Source: 55-13 sp037190145
GTDB lineage: Bacteria; Armatimonadota; Fimbriimonadia; Fimbriimonadales; Fimbriimonadaceae
NCBI GenBank assembly: GCA_037190145.1
Contig: JBBCJU010000013.1
Coordinates: 62,001-126,000, forward strand
Direction: 5' to 3'
DNA: 64,000 nt
A program made the position numbers and the translations under genes. The notes beneath the pieces were generated by a model. The model had not been told where the DNA came from and searched no databases. It saw only the letters and a program-made list of their open reading frames with translations. The first letter of the stretch is position 1; each line of letters begins with the position of its first letter. Shown here piece by piece: positions 26,265 to 34,202 of this stretch.

Positions 26265-26351
26265 ATGGCAAAGAAACCGGACCTTTACGGATGCTTGATA
26301 GGAATTGCCATTGGGGATTCACCGGGACTACCCTTTGATTACTTCCAATGA
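26265..26351 (+). pseudogene. Remnant of an ADP-ribosylglycohydrolase N-terminus
   Basis: A 28-codon frame: ATG at 26265 with CAGG upstream, stop at 26349-26351. It contains YGCLIGIAIGDSPGLPFDYF, which closely matches the N-terminal metal-binding helix of ADP-ribosylglycohydrolases (GCLLGLAIGDALGAPFE in typical members). The rest of the roughly 300-aa enzyme is absent downstream. It looks like the leftover of a deleted gene. A short match of this kind could be chance, but its position directly after a plausible start argues otherwise. Confidence 0.5.
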
Positions 26352-26472
26352 AAGGCAATCTTTACTATTGCACTTTTACTTCGTAAGTATTCTGGTGCAA
26401 GATGTCTTTTGTAGAACTTCCTTTTATTTAAAAAAAATTGCGAAACATCTAAAAGAGTTGTAAGATAACAGC

Positions 26473-27174
26473 GTGGACAACCGGAAGACTAAGCATGATG
26501 TTTCTTTTAAGCGATCTTCCGGCATGACGATCATTGAAATACTTTGCGTCATCGGCATAATCACTTGCCTTTCCGCTCTTATGTACCCAGCCTTTGCCCA
26601 AGCACGTAAATCAGCTCAGGTTTCTCTGTGTTTGTCCAATCTCGGCAATATCCAAAAGGCCCTCCGCCTTTACAGCATAGATTTTGATGACCAAGTTCCG
26701 CGAGGAAAGGATTGCGTAGATAAGGAACATGTGAACGTTCATCCCCAACATCTATGGTCAGCGATTAATGCAATGCCATTAATGCCTAATCTATCCAAGC
26801 CATATACAAAGTCTACAGACATATGGCGGTGCCCTCTGGATTCAGGAGTATCGGCAATCGATACCTTGCCATCTATACCTTTAACTGGCACACCTACTTT
26901 GTTTGATACATGCGGGATGAGCTACCGATATGTGACAAGCTTGGGGCTGGGTGCTTCATGGACCAGCCTTGAACGACTGACAGAACAGATGATTCTATCT
27001 GACCAGGCTGGGCACTGGCATGTTGGAGCCCAAGCAATGACCCCCGGCATGGTTTACTCAGACTGGGAAAACTTGTGGGCTAAGTATCGCTACAATGTGG
27101 CCTATTTTGACGGTCATGTTTCCCAAAATCGAACTTATATCCAAGTTCGAGATGCATCAGGAGTAGTGCGATGA
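26473..27174 (+). CDS. Prepilin-type protein (DUF1559-like), first gene of accessory operon
   Basis: A 233-aa pseudopilin. The type IV prepilin signal is SSGMTIIEILCVIGIITCLS, with cleavage expected after Gly17 and the conserved Glu at +5 of the mature protein, then an amphipathic helix with AFAQARKSAQVSLCLSNL. The C-terminus carries the family motif YNVAYFDGHVS. It starts with GTG at 26473; no ATG precedes the signal. Its stop overlaps the next ATG (ATGA). It differs from the bulk pseudopilin at 61316 in sequence and may be a dedicated component of this operon. Confidence 0.82.
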   Translation: MDNRKTKHDVSFKRSSGMTIIEILCVIGIITCLSALMYPAFAQARKSAQVSLCLSNLGNIQKALRLYSIDFDDQVPRGKDCVDKEHVNVHPQHLWSAINAMPLMPNLSKPYTKSTDIWRCPLDSGVSAIDTLPSIPLTGTPTLFDTCGMSYRYVTSLGLGASWTSLERLTEQMILSDQAGHWHVGAQAMTPGMVYSDWENLWAKYRYNVAYFDGHVSQNRTYIQVRDASGVVR

Positions 27175-27590
27175 TCATTGCCAGAACGGCATCAATCTTG
27201 ATCCCTTTACTGCTAGGGTTCTCGGCTACCGCAAAATCCTTAAACCTAGATGACACCGTGGACGCCTTGGCTCAGACTCAACTGCTGCCCCTTTCACTTC
27301 TCCGCCCCTTTGTCATCTTGCTCGTCGCCGTAGAATACGCCCTTGGAATTGGACTCCTCATTTATTGGAAATCCTCTATCACCTTGCTTTGCAGTTCATC
27401 TCTGTTTGCTATGTTTGCTGGATACTCGGCCCTAAGGCACTTTCAGGATTTGAAGGTTCCTTGTTCCTGTTTTGGAATCTACTTGCGAATGCCACCAAGC
27501 GTTTCGCTGCTGCTCAGTGTTTGTCTGTGCGTGACGACTATGTACGCCATGCAAGTTCTCAAAAACCCTAAGGGGGTTACAAGGCAATGA
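27171..27590 (+). CDS. MauE/DoxX-like membrane protein
   Basis: A 139-aa membrane protein with four hydrophobic segments. The motif LKVPCSCFGIYL (C-x-C-F-G) in the third loop is typical of MauE-like proteins, which help disulfide-bond formation in exported cysteine-rich proteins such as methylamine dehydrogenase small subunit. It has AGGAG 7 bases before its ATG and overlaps both neighbours by 4 bases (ATGA at each end). The next gene encodes an 8-Cys secreted protein, a sensible client. Confidence 0.78.
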   Translation: MIIARTASILIPLLLGFSATAKSLNLDDTVDALAQTQLLPLSLLRPFVILLVAVEYALGIGLLIYWKSSITLLCSSSLFAMFAGYSALRHFQDLKVPCSCFGIYLRMPPSVSLLLSVCLCVTTMYAMQVLKNPKGVTRQ

Positions 27591-27994
27591 AAAAACTCAT
27601 CATACTCTCGATGCTGATCGTCGGCATCATCGCCTCAAGTTCGGCCATGCGTCACAGTTCTGACGCGTCACCTCATCATAGTCCAGACCTTGCGATCGGT
27701 TCGGGTTCAGAATGCCAATACGGTTGTAATGAAACGCCTCTAAACTCATGTGTTGCGGTCTATGATGTTGTGCTGGGAGTACCGATATTCCGGTATGCAC
27801 TTAAGACGACAAGAAATCCTCATTGGGAATGCAGGTTTGCTTGGGGTCCTGATAATTGCGTGCCCGGTCCAGATGCAGCTTGTATTTCCAAGGAATGGTA
27901 CAGCACCGTAGATTGCAGCGGCAGTCCTTACGATACTGACTACACGACAACGAGTACTTGCCCAGCCCCCACCGGTCCCGGCGGACCAGGCTAG
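27587..27994 (+). CDS. Small secreted cysteine-rich protein
   Basis: A 135-aa protein of unknown family. It has a signal peptide (LIILSMLIVGIIASSSA, cleaved before MRHSSDAS), then a His/Ser-rich stretch and eight cysteines, enough for four disulfides (in SECQYGC, NSC, WEC, DNC, DAAC, DC and STC contexts). It ends in a Pro/Gly tail (PAPTGPGGPG). AAGG precedes the ATG. I find no similarity to a known fold. Its place between a MauE-like protein and a C39-like peptidase suggests it is the product matured by this operon. Confidence 0.72.
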   Translation: MKKLIILSMLIVGIIASSSAMRHSSDASPHHSPDLAIGSGSECQYGCNETPLNSCVAVYDVVLGVPIFRYALKTTRNPHWECRFAWGPDNCVPGPDAACISKEWYSTVDCSGSPYDTDYTTTSTCPAPTGPGGPG

Positions 27995-28003
27995 CTAAAA
28001 ATA

Positions 28004-28049
28004 TCAATCTCCCTGGGTCTGTACCAGGGAGTCCGACTTTGGAGATTGA
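28004..28049 (+). promoter_or_regulatory. Mutually exclusive RNA hairpins over a ribosome-binding site
   Basis: A perfect 9-base pair stem joins 28004-28012 (TCAATCTCC) with 28041-28049 (GGAGATTGA). The second arm contains the GGAG ribosome-binding site of the gene at 28050. A competing perfect 8-bp hairpin joins 28009-28016 (CTCCCTGG) with 28024-28031 (CCAGGGAG). It uses part of the first arm, so the full outer stem and the full inner hairpin cannot form together. This could act as a translation switch or thermosensor. No U-run follows, so it is not a terminator. Confidence 0.55.
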
Positions 28050-28997
28050 ATGCTGCGACTTCCTTTTTGGGTCATTGCCTTGGCTGCCTTTCCCTTAGCT
28101 TACGCTGACTTAAAGTCTGAAATAGCTGCCGATATCAGAACGTGCCGACTGGCCGCGGAGGGGTGGAAAGTTCAGTGCCAGATAGACTGCATGGCCAAGT
28201 CATATGCGGGCACATACACCGTTGGCTTTCACGGCTCAACTCCGTACCTAATACGAAACTACACTCGTCGATCAAGTAATGGAAATCTTGATCAGATTAA
28301 TGATGGTTATTTGCAGAATGACGGAATCGTGTATTGGTTTGAGTATGCGAAGGACTATCCCCAAATTGCCGGGGTGGGCACGATCAAGGACAACGGGTAT
28401 CCATTTACGTCGGTACTTGATGCATTTGAAGATCAGGGCATAACTTATGACGAGCTTATAGCCCGAGCTGATTCTGTGAAACGCACCGGTAACAAGGCGG
28501 AGATATCCGGACAAACGGAAGGTAAGTCGTTTAAGATTACAGTTATCAAACTTGAGACAGGCTGGCGAGTAGAAAGGTCTCAAATGTGGTTTAGGAAGAC
28601 AACCGCAGACTTGGTCTCGGAGGTCAATCTAAGCGAGTGGACGAAAAAAGGCTCCGTCGAGTTGCCACGCAATGGCTCAGGGACTTTCACAGGTGTAGAG
28701 CCAGCACCGGTTGCCTTAAGACCGAGCACCTTTGTGACGGATTTTTCCACACTAGAGCGATCTGAACCATTAACCTTAAGAGACATTTATCGACCCTTTA
28801 CAGTGGTTGTAGCGGGACCAACGAAGACCCTTCAAATGACCGCCAAGGGAGAACTGGTCGAATCTAGCGGAATACTGAAGGCTGAGACTAATCCTTGGGC
28901 ATGGCTCTATGTAAGCTCAGTAGCGGGGCTTGTCTTCTTTAGCGCTCTGCTGTTGACTCAGCATCGAACTCGCAGGAGTTTATCGCGAAAAAGGTAG
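28050..28997 (+). CDS. Exported protein with C-terminal membrane anchor
   Basis: A 315-aa protein. The N-terminal signal peptide is FWVIALAAFPLAYA; a mixed region follows with three early cysteines (RTCRLA, VQCQIDC). Near the C-terminus is one membrane helix (WLYVSSVAGLVFFSALLL) and then a basic tail RTRRSLSRKR, an arrangement that would leave most of it in the periplasm with the tail in the cytosol. The middle (about 40-200) looks like a beta-rich lipid- or ligand-binding fold, but no family is certain. The GGAG ribosome-binding site lies inside an RNA hairpin (28004-28049). Confidence 0.7.
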   Translation: MLRLPFWVIALAAFPLAYADLKSEIAADIRTCRLAAEGWKVQCQIDCMAKSYAGTYTVGFHGSTPYLIRNYTRRSSNGNLDQINDGYLQNDGIVYWFEYAKDYPQIAGVGTIKDNGYPFTSVLDAFEDQGITYDELIARADSVKRTGNKAEISGQTEGKSFKITVIKLETGWRVERSQMWFRKTTADLVSEVNLSEWTKKGSVELPRNGSGTFTGVEPAPVALRPSTFVTDFSTLERSEPLTLRDIYRPFTVVVAGPTKTLQMTAKGELVESSGILKAETNPWAWLYVSSVAGLVFFSALLLTQHRTRRSLSRKR

Positions 28998-29014
28998 CTC
29001 TGTTTACATTTTGT

Positions 29015-29428
29015 GTGGTTGTTTCTTGGACATGGGTGATCCTCAAATCACAGTCGCATCAACGCGCGAGCGGAGGTTACTGTGGACAAAAAGCCCTTGC
29101 TAGATGGCTGGTAGAATCTGATATTGACCAAGAAACCGCAAAAGCCATTGTCTCAAAAATCCCTGATCGAGCTTTTGTTAGTCTGGCTGAGATCAAGCTC
29201 TGTCTTGAAACCTCTGGGTTCAACGTTGAATATGTCACTCAAATACCCAAAGCCCGAAAACCGGTGATCGTCTGGCTTCCAAGGGGACACTTCGTGGTTC
29301 TACTAGCACAGCAAAAGGGTGAGTGCACAGTCTTTGACCCAGACTATCCTAACGAAACAAAACGTTGGAGCATAGATAGGTTTGGATCTGAGAATGGCGT
29401 GCTAGGCGTCGCATCAAAGCAATATTAA
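29015..29428 (+). CDS. C39-like cysteine peptidase
   Basis: A 137-aa protein with a hydrophobic N-terminus and a C39-like core. The proposed triad is Cys23 in GGYCGQKALARWL, His92 in PRGHFVVLL and Asp108 in CTVFDPDY, in the order of bacteriocin-processing peptidases. Start is uncertain: GTG at 29015 is the first standard start, but the frame is open upstream through GCGAAAAAGGTAGCTCTG after AGGAG at 28974-28978. That gives a signal-like AKKVALFTFCVVV, so translation may begin at a rare codon near 28982. It is last in the operon and may process the Cys-rich protein. Confidence 0.75.
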   Translation: MVVSWTWVILKSQSHQRASGGYCGQKALARWLVESDIDQETAKAIVSKIPDRAFVSLAEIKLCLETSGFNVEYVTQIPKARKPVIVWLPRGHFVVLLAQQKGECTVFDPDYPNETKRWSIDRFGSENGVLGVASKQY

Positions 29429-29452
29429 TTCAGAATACTACAAAATGGACAG

Positions 29453-30625
29453 TCAGGCTGCTTTGACCTTCCCAAACCATCGTTCCAATACTCCCGTATG
29501 CACACTGGTGGGCAACGGAATATTGGCAAGCCGACATGCAACCGCATCTAGGTCTCGGGTTGCTTGGGATTTTGGCGAAGCAAGGACAAATGGTTGACGA
29601 TTCCTTGATGCTTGGTTTGCCGCAGCGTCTACCGACACTTTGCCGATGAATTCAGCATTGCCCGATGAGTAGAGCCCGACAAAGGTCTTGAACTTGGCAA
29701 AGATCAGCTTTGCATCCGTCTCGTTTGTGGCTTGGTTCACGATGCACTTCACCTTGGCATCGGGCCGTTTTTGGAGCAATGCCTGCCCCGTCACATAAGC
29801 ATCTAGAATCGAAGCAGGATCGGGCGTCATTACCAGAATGGTCTCATCTGCAGCCATAAGCAAAGACAGAACACCATCGTGGATGCCAGCGGCTGTATCG
29901 AGGAATAAGAAGTCGAATTCAGATTCTAGTTGGCTAAAACCTGCTTGGGCTTTTTGCAGGGCTTCATAATTCAGATCCGCAAATTCAGCGGCACCGGGAG
30001 CTCCCGACAACAGATAGATTCCGCTCGGCAGAAGATCAAAAGCGGAGGACATAGGCACCTTGCCCATGATCACATCGCTGAGGTTAAAGCGGGTTTTAGC
30101 TCCCAAAAGAACGTGAAGATTGGATAAGCCAAAGTCACAATCAATCACTCCAACCTTATAGCCTCGCTTGGCAAGGGTGACCGCAAGGTTTACGGTAATC
30201 GAAGATTTTCCCACTCCGCCTTTGCCACTCGTAACCGCAAAAACCTTCATCGGCATTTGGTTTTGCCTCGGTTTATCCTCTTGGGTTACGTCAAGATGTT
30301 TAGAAACCTGGGTGGCGGATACCGACTCCACTAATTCTTCATGTCCCAATAGCCCTTGTGGACCAAAACACTCTTCCAATAGGCGATGAACCGTCTCGGC
30401 ACTCGAACAGACAATGGAAATTTCTCGACATGCCTTTGACTGAAACTCGGAGACTCGAGCAAGATCAATGGGTGCATAGCCTAAGCAAATCAGTTTTCTT
30501 CCCTCGACTCTCAATGGGACAAGATTCGCGGCATAAGCTGCCTCTTTTGTGACTAATCGGCACGCGCTTAACTCCGGCGTAAATGCATCATCAAGCCATA
30601 GCGCATCATTGCTAATTTCCTTCAT
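29453..30625 (-). CDS. MinD/FlhG-type ATPase with N-terminal T2SSE-like domain
   Basis: A protein of 390 aa from the ATG at 30625 (MKEISNDALWLDD), with an in-frame open extension upstream. Residues about 15-105 resemble the T2SSE_N/MshEN domain of pilus ATPases (LVPLRVEGRKLICLGYAP). The rest is a deviant-Walker ATPase: SGKGGVGKSSITVNLA, DCDFGLSNLHVLLG and FLDTAAGIHDG, as in MinD/FlhG. FlhG-like proteins set the number or placement of flagella or pili; the fused domain hints at control of type IV pili, possibly through c-di-GMP. Downstream of fruK by 42 bases or more. Confidence 0.83.
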   Translation of the reverse strand: MKEISNDALWLDDAFTPELSACRLVTKEAAYAANLVPLRVEGRKLICLGYAPIDLARVSEFQSKACREISIVCSSAETVHRLLEECFGPQGLLGHEELVESVSATQVSKHLDVTQEDKPRQNQMPMKVFAVTSGKGGVGKSSITVNLAVTLAKRGYKVGVIDCDFGLSNLHVLLGAKTRFNLSDVIMGKVPMSSAFDLLPSGIYLLSGAPGAAEFADLNYEALQKAQAGFSQLESEFDFLFLDTAAGIHDGVLSLLMAADETILVMTPDPASILDAYVTGQALLQKRPDAKVKCIVNQATNETDAKLIFAKFKTFVGLYSSGNAEFIGKVSVDAAANQASRNRQPFVLASPKSQATRDLDAVACRLANIPLPTSVHTGVLERWFGKVKAA

Positions 30626-30730
30626 TACCACCCCGTTGCTTATCGTTCTATTCCATATCGAACCGATAGCTTTGAAACAGAGTGGCAAGTATAAATGCGA
30701 GATTCAGAAGGTAAAAATGCGGATAAACGG

Positions 30731-31669
30731 TTAATCTCGCTCAATCCGCGCTTTATCAAACAAGTTTTCAACCACCGATCGCCGCGCTATCTCGGTTCCG
30801 TCGGTTGATGCGGTCGCGGCTCCTGCCGCCAATCCCCATCGGAAGGCCTCTTCCATGCTCTTGCCTTGCCCCATCGCCCAAAGCATGCCGCCCAGCATCG
30901 AGTCTCCACACCCAATCGTGCTGCGCATTTCCACGGCTGGAGTGATCCCGTCAAACTCACCTTCTGAGCAGGCTATCACTGCCCCGCCCGCACCTCGACT
31001 AATCACGGCGATTTTATCCCCTCCACCCAACTGATGATACAACTCCAATGTCGCTTGGATCGCATCATTTCGACCGCTTAGGTCACGTCCCAGCAGACGG
31101 GATGCTTCTTTCTCATTGGGCTTGATAAAGTCAGGGCTCGCGGCCATTGCAAGTCTCATCGCCTCGCCATCTGCATCCACAAGCACTTTCACACCCGCCT
31201 CGTGGGCCAAATTTGTGAGGCGGAAGAAGATATCGCTTGGGGCTCCGGGAGGCAAGGAACCACCCATAGCCAGCCATGTGAGTTTGGGCAGATACTCCTT
31301 CACCCGGTTAACCAGGTTCTCAATATCGTTACCAGTGACCTCAGGGCCCTTCTCATTAAAGGTAGTGGGAGGATTTTGGGCGGCATCCTCTACGCTAAAA
31401 TTGGTACGGGTATCTCCTCGGACCTCCACGAAGCAGTGCGGAACCGTTTGGTCGTCCAGAACTTTGCAGATATAGGCTCCCGGTCCGCCCCCAAGGAATC
31501 CCGTGGCAACGGTTTCGCCACCCAATTCGCGCAGAACGCGGCTCAGGTTTACACCTTTCCCGCCAGCATCAGTCTCCGTTCTGACCACACGGTTGGTATC
31601 GCCAACCTTCAGCTCCGTAAGGAACAGCGCTCGATCAACGGATGGATTGAGGGTAACCGTGAGAACCAT
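30731..31669 (-). CDS. fruK: 1-phosphofructokinase family kinase
   Basis: A 312-aa PfkB-family kinase of the FruK/LacC subgroup: VTLNPSVDRALFL near the start, AGGKGVNLSRVLRELGG for sugar phosphate binding, MGGSLPPGAP and the C-terminal GCGDSMLGGMLWA with the catalytic Asp. It would phosphorylate fructose-1-phosphate or tagatose-6-phosphate. No PTS genes are near, so the sugar source is unclear. The ATG at 31669 follows pfkA on the same strand with a 45-base gap. Confidence 0.87.
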   Translation of the reverse strand: MVLTVTLNPSVDRALFLTELKVGDTNRVVRTETDAGGKGVNLSRVLRELGGETVATGFLGGGPGAYICKVLDDQTVPHCFVEVRGDTRTNFSVEDAAQNPPTTFNEKGPEVTGNDIENLVNRVKEYLPKLTWLAMGGSLPPGAPSDIFFRLTNLAHEAGVKVLVDADGEAMRLAMAASPDFIKPNEKEASRLLGRDLSGRNDAIQATLELYHQLGGGDKIAVISRGAGGAVIACSEGEFDGITPAVEMRSTIGCGDSMLGGMLWAMGQGKSMEEAFRWGLAAGAATASTDGTEIARRSVVENLFDKARIERD

Positions 31670-31714
31670 ACATTGATTTTGGTTCGCCAGATCTTGAGAA
31701 TGCTAGCTAAGCGA

Positions 31715-32677
31715 TTACTGAGCCATGACTTCCGCCAAGAGCAGCTTCTCGGGGTCTACGGTTCGCTCCGTACTCAAAACATAGCTCAATGGATGAGAAA
31801 CCAGCTTCGCCCCGTCTACGCCCGCCATCTCTCCTCGGAATCCACTGAGAAGTCGATTTGCCGCAAAAGCGCCCAAACGAAGAGCCAAAACTCGATCAAA
31901 CGCGGTTGGAGAGCCTCCGCGTTGCATATGGCCCAAAACTAGGTTTCGAGCTTCAAAGCCCGTGTTCTTCTGAATGAAGTTCTTGATATCCTCAGCCTTT
32001 GCTGCACCTTCGGCAACGATGATAATGGAGCTTCGTTTGCCCTTTTGAGCCGAGGTTCTCAATTGATCACAAATCTCCAACAGGGAGTAAGGAATCTCAG
32101 GAATCAGAACGGCTTCCGCACCCCCGGCAAGGGCTGCTTCCAATGCGATAAAGCCATTGCGTCGACCCATCACCTCGATAACAAAGACACGTTCATGCGA
32201 ATAGGCTGTGTCGCGAACTCGGTCGATCGCATCCAGTGCGGTGTTGACGGCCGTGTCAAAGCCAATGGAGAAGTCGGTACCGGAAATGTCGTTATCGATG
32301 GATCCGGGAACACCCATTACCGGGAAACCAAACTCTTCGTGAAGCTTAAGGGCACCCGTCAACGAGCCATCTCCACCGATGACGACCATGCCTTCACAGC
32401 CGTTCTCGCCCAACACTTTGATCGCCTGCTCTCGCCCAACCCGTTCCATAAAGGCTTTGCTGCGAGCAGTTCGAAGGATGGTGCCGCCGGTGGTAATGAT
32501 GCCGCCCACCGACTTGGAATCTAGTATTTCGGCTTCATTCTTGATAATGCCTTCGTAGCCGTGGGAAAAGCCGACCACTTCGGCTCCGCGGCCAATTGCC
32601 GCTCTTACCACACCGCGAATCGCCGCGTTCATTCCCGGCGCGTCGCCACCACTCGTAATTACCGCAATCCTGTTCAT
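31715..32677 (-). CDS. pfkA: ATP-dependent 6-phosphofructokinase
   Basis: Commits glucose to glycolysis by phosphorylating fructose-6-phosphate. It shows ITSGGDAPGMNAAIRG, VVIGGDGSLTGA (the GGDGS form typical of ATP-dependent enzymes, not PPi), GVPGSIDNDISGTDFSIG with the catalytic Asp, and MGRRNGFIA. I use the ATG at 32677 (320 aa, MNRIAVITSG). An in-frame start at 32791 would overlap the divergent gene. The family's TIDND reads SIDND, a mild change. Confidence 0.95.
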   Translation of the reverse strand: MNRIAVITSGGDAPGMNAAIRGVVRAAIGRGAEVVGFSHGYEGIIKNEAEILDSKSVGGIITTGGTILRTARSKAFMERVGREQAIKVLGENGCEGMVVIGGDGSLTGALKLHEEFGFPVMGVPGSIDNDISGTDFSIGFDTAVNTALDAIDRVRDTAYSHERVFVIEVMGRRNGFIALEAALAGGAEAVLIPEIPYSLLEICDQLRTSAQKGKRSSIIIVAEGAAKAEDIKNFIQKNTGFEARNLVLGHMQRGGSPTAFDRVLALRLGAFAANRLLSGFRGEMAGVDGAKLVSHPLSYVLSTERTVDPEKLLLAEVMAQ

Positions 32678-32750
32678 ACTTTCTTGAACCTGTCCTAGGC
32701 CGATCTGATTATGCCGAATCCTTAGCCCATAATCGACGTTGAAGTACCAG

Positions 32751-33863
32751 ATGACTCCATCGCCCTTAACACGCCCGGTATCCACGCTCATGCGGGCGAC
32801 CTATCATGTTGGGGTCGAACAGACACTAGGTTTTGCCGCTCGCAGGCTTCGTGAAAATTCGGCAGGCATTCTGCCCGTTGTCTATGAAGCTACCCTGCGC
32901 GGAGTGGTTACCGAGCGTTCTTTAGCCTTAGCGTTGGGCCAAGGCCATTCCGAAAGTGATGGAATTGAGGCGGCCTTTGTCGCGGAGCCACCCGTTGTCA
33001 AACAGTATGAAACTGGAGCCGAGGCGCTCCGAATGTTTGACCGTATGAACGCAGGAGCGCTAGTGGTGGTAGATGACGACTATCGAGTCGTTGGCGTTCT
33101 GAGGGCTTCTGATCTTTATGATCCTCCCACGTTGGCCAATCGCCCCGCCCTAATCGGTGGTATGGCGACTCCGTTTGGCGTTTACCTGACCACCGGAACA
33201 CTCAGTGCGGGGCCAGGAGGACTGGCTTTAGTTGCGACTGGAGCCTTGTTGATGGGCATGTTGAGTGTGATTTCCATCGGCTGCTACTATTTGCTCGACT
33301 GGCTCCTCACCATGCAAATGCCAGAACTACTGGCCAATACAATCGCTTCTCTCCTACAGTTTGTTTTGTTTGCTCTCGGATTCCGCCTTCTTCCCATCTC
33401 CGGAACCCACGCTGCGGAACACATGGTTGTTCACACCATCGAACGAGGCGAAGAGTTGACCCCGCAAATCGTACGGCGGATGCCTCGCGTTCATCCTCGG
33501 TGTGGCACCAACCTGGCAGTGGGAGCGAGTATTTACACATCCATTGCCTTGAATCCAGTTCCCATTGATCTAGAGTTCAAGCTACTGATTGCCTTGGTGG
33601 CAACTCTTTTGCTCTGGAGAAGGGTGGGGGCGCTGGTTCAATATTGGATCACCACTAAGCCTCCCACGGACCGCCAGATAGAAAAGGGGATTCAGTCCGG
33701 TAAAGCGTTGCTTGACAAATACAATCAATCCAAACGCATCCACGCGGGTTTTGCGATCCGACTGTGGAACAGCGGAATCTTTCATGTGATGGCAGGAGCC
33801 TTCCTGGTCGCGGGCATTCTGATGGCGATTTCTGCCTTTACGCCCATTGAAATCCCCATCTAG
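32751..33863 (+). CDS. Tandem CBS domain fused to DUF1385 membrane protein
   Basis: A 370-aa protein from the ATG at 32751 (an in-frame TTG lies at 32739). Residues 1-120 hold two CBS motifs (VSTLMRATYHVGVEQTLGF; AGALVVVDDDYRVVGVLRASDL). The C-terminal part is DUF1385 (YqhQ): GGMATPFGVYLTTG, several membrane helices, then GTHAAEHMVVHTIERGEELT and HPRCGTNLAVGAS. CBS pairs bind adenosyl nucleotides and may regulate the membrane part. DUF1385 function is not known. It diverges from pfkA and precedes secG by 23 bases. Confidence 0.83.
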   Translation: MTPSPLTRPVSTLMRATYHVGVEQTLGFAARRLRENSAGILPVVYEATLRGVVTERSLALALGQGHSESDGIEAAFVAEPPVVKQYETGAEALRMFDRMNAGALVVVDDDYRVVGVLRASDLYDPPTLANRPALIGGMATPFGVYLTTGTLSAGPGGLALVATGALLMGMLSVISIGCYYLLDWLLTMQMPELLANTIASLLQFVLFALGFRLLPISGTHAAEHMVVHTIERGEELTPQIVRRMPRVHPRCGTNLAVGASIYTSIALNPVPIDLEFKLLIALVATLLLWRRVGALVQYWITTKPPTDRQIEKGIQSGKALLDKYNQSKRIHAGFAIRLWNSGIFHVMAGAFLVAGILMAISAFTPIEIPI

Positions 33864-33886
33864 GGTATCCTTTGTAGCTCATTCCA

Positions 33887-34135
33887 ATGTACAACCTCTA
33901 TGTCGCATTTATCGTGATTGGCGTAATCGTCGCCATCCTATTCTCCGCACTGGTGTTCCTCACCGGCAAGGGAGATGCGATGAGTGGAGGCGGAAGCGTT
34001 CGCACCACATTTAAGGGAAAAGCGGGTTTCGATGACTTCATGTCTAAGCTCACCCTGTACCTTGGCGTCGGCTTCATGGTTTTGATGCTTGTTATCGACG
34101 TTCTTGGTCACCAAGCCATGACCGTCGCGAAGTAG
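33887..34135 (+). CDS. secG: SecG preprotein translocase subunit
   Basis: An 82-aa subunit of the SecYEG channel. Two membrane helices (about residues 5-25 and 57-75) flank the typical loop with SGGGSVRTTFKGKAGFDDFMSKLT. The length and the GGG loop fit SecG well. It lies 23 bases after the DUF1385 gene and ends at a strong terminator. Confidence 0.9.
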   Translation: MYNLYVAFIVIGVIVAILFSALVFLTGKGDAMSGGGSVRTTFKGKAGFDDFMSKLTLYLGVGFMVLMLVIDVLGHQAMTVAK

Positions 34136-34152
34136 CTTCAGCGAGGTTTTCA

Positions 34153-34198
34153 CAAAAAGCGGCCCGGTTCCTTGGGAACCGGGCCGCTTTTCTTTGTT
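34153..34198. terminator. Strong bidirectional rho-independent terminator
   Basis: A perfect GC-rich stem, AAAAGCGGCCCGGTTCC and GGAACCGGGCCGCTTTT, around a short TTG loop, followed by TCTTTGTTT on the plus strand; on the minus strand the A-run becomes TTTTTGTG. It lies between the convergent secG and propeller genes and can end both. Confidence 0.93.
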
Positions 34199-34202
34199 TA
34201 TC

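Larger units (their letters stand above)
26126..26472. other. 347-base divergent intergenic region
   Basis: The gap between divergent efp and the pseudopilin operon. It holds the efp ribosome-binding site, a short remnant of an ADP-ribosylglycohydrolase N-terminus (26265-26351), and an AT-rich stretch with an A-tract around 26427-26441 that probably holds the promoter of the operon at 26473. I see no RNA gene or clear operator. Confidence 0.5.

Noticed and set aside
26152..26358. A 68-aa minus-strand frame in the efp upstream gap.
   Set aside because: No ribosome-binding site, no family similarity, and it overlaps the remnant and likely promoters.
32678..32791. An upstream start adding 38 residues to PfkA.
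   Set aside because: It overlaps the divergent CBS-DUF1385 gene, and PfkA begins normally at MNRIAVITSGGD.
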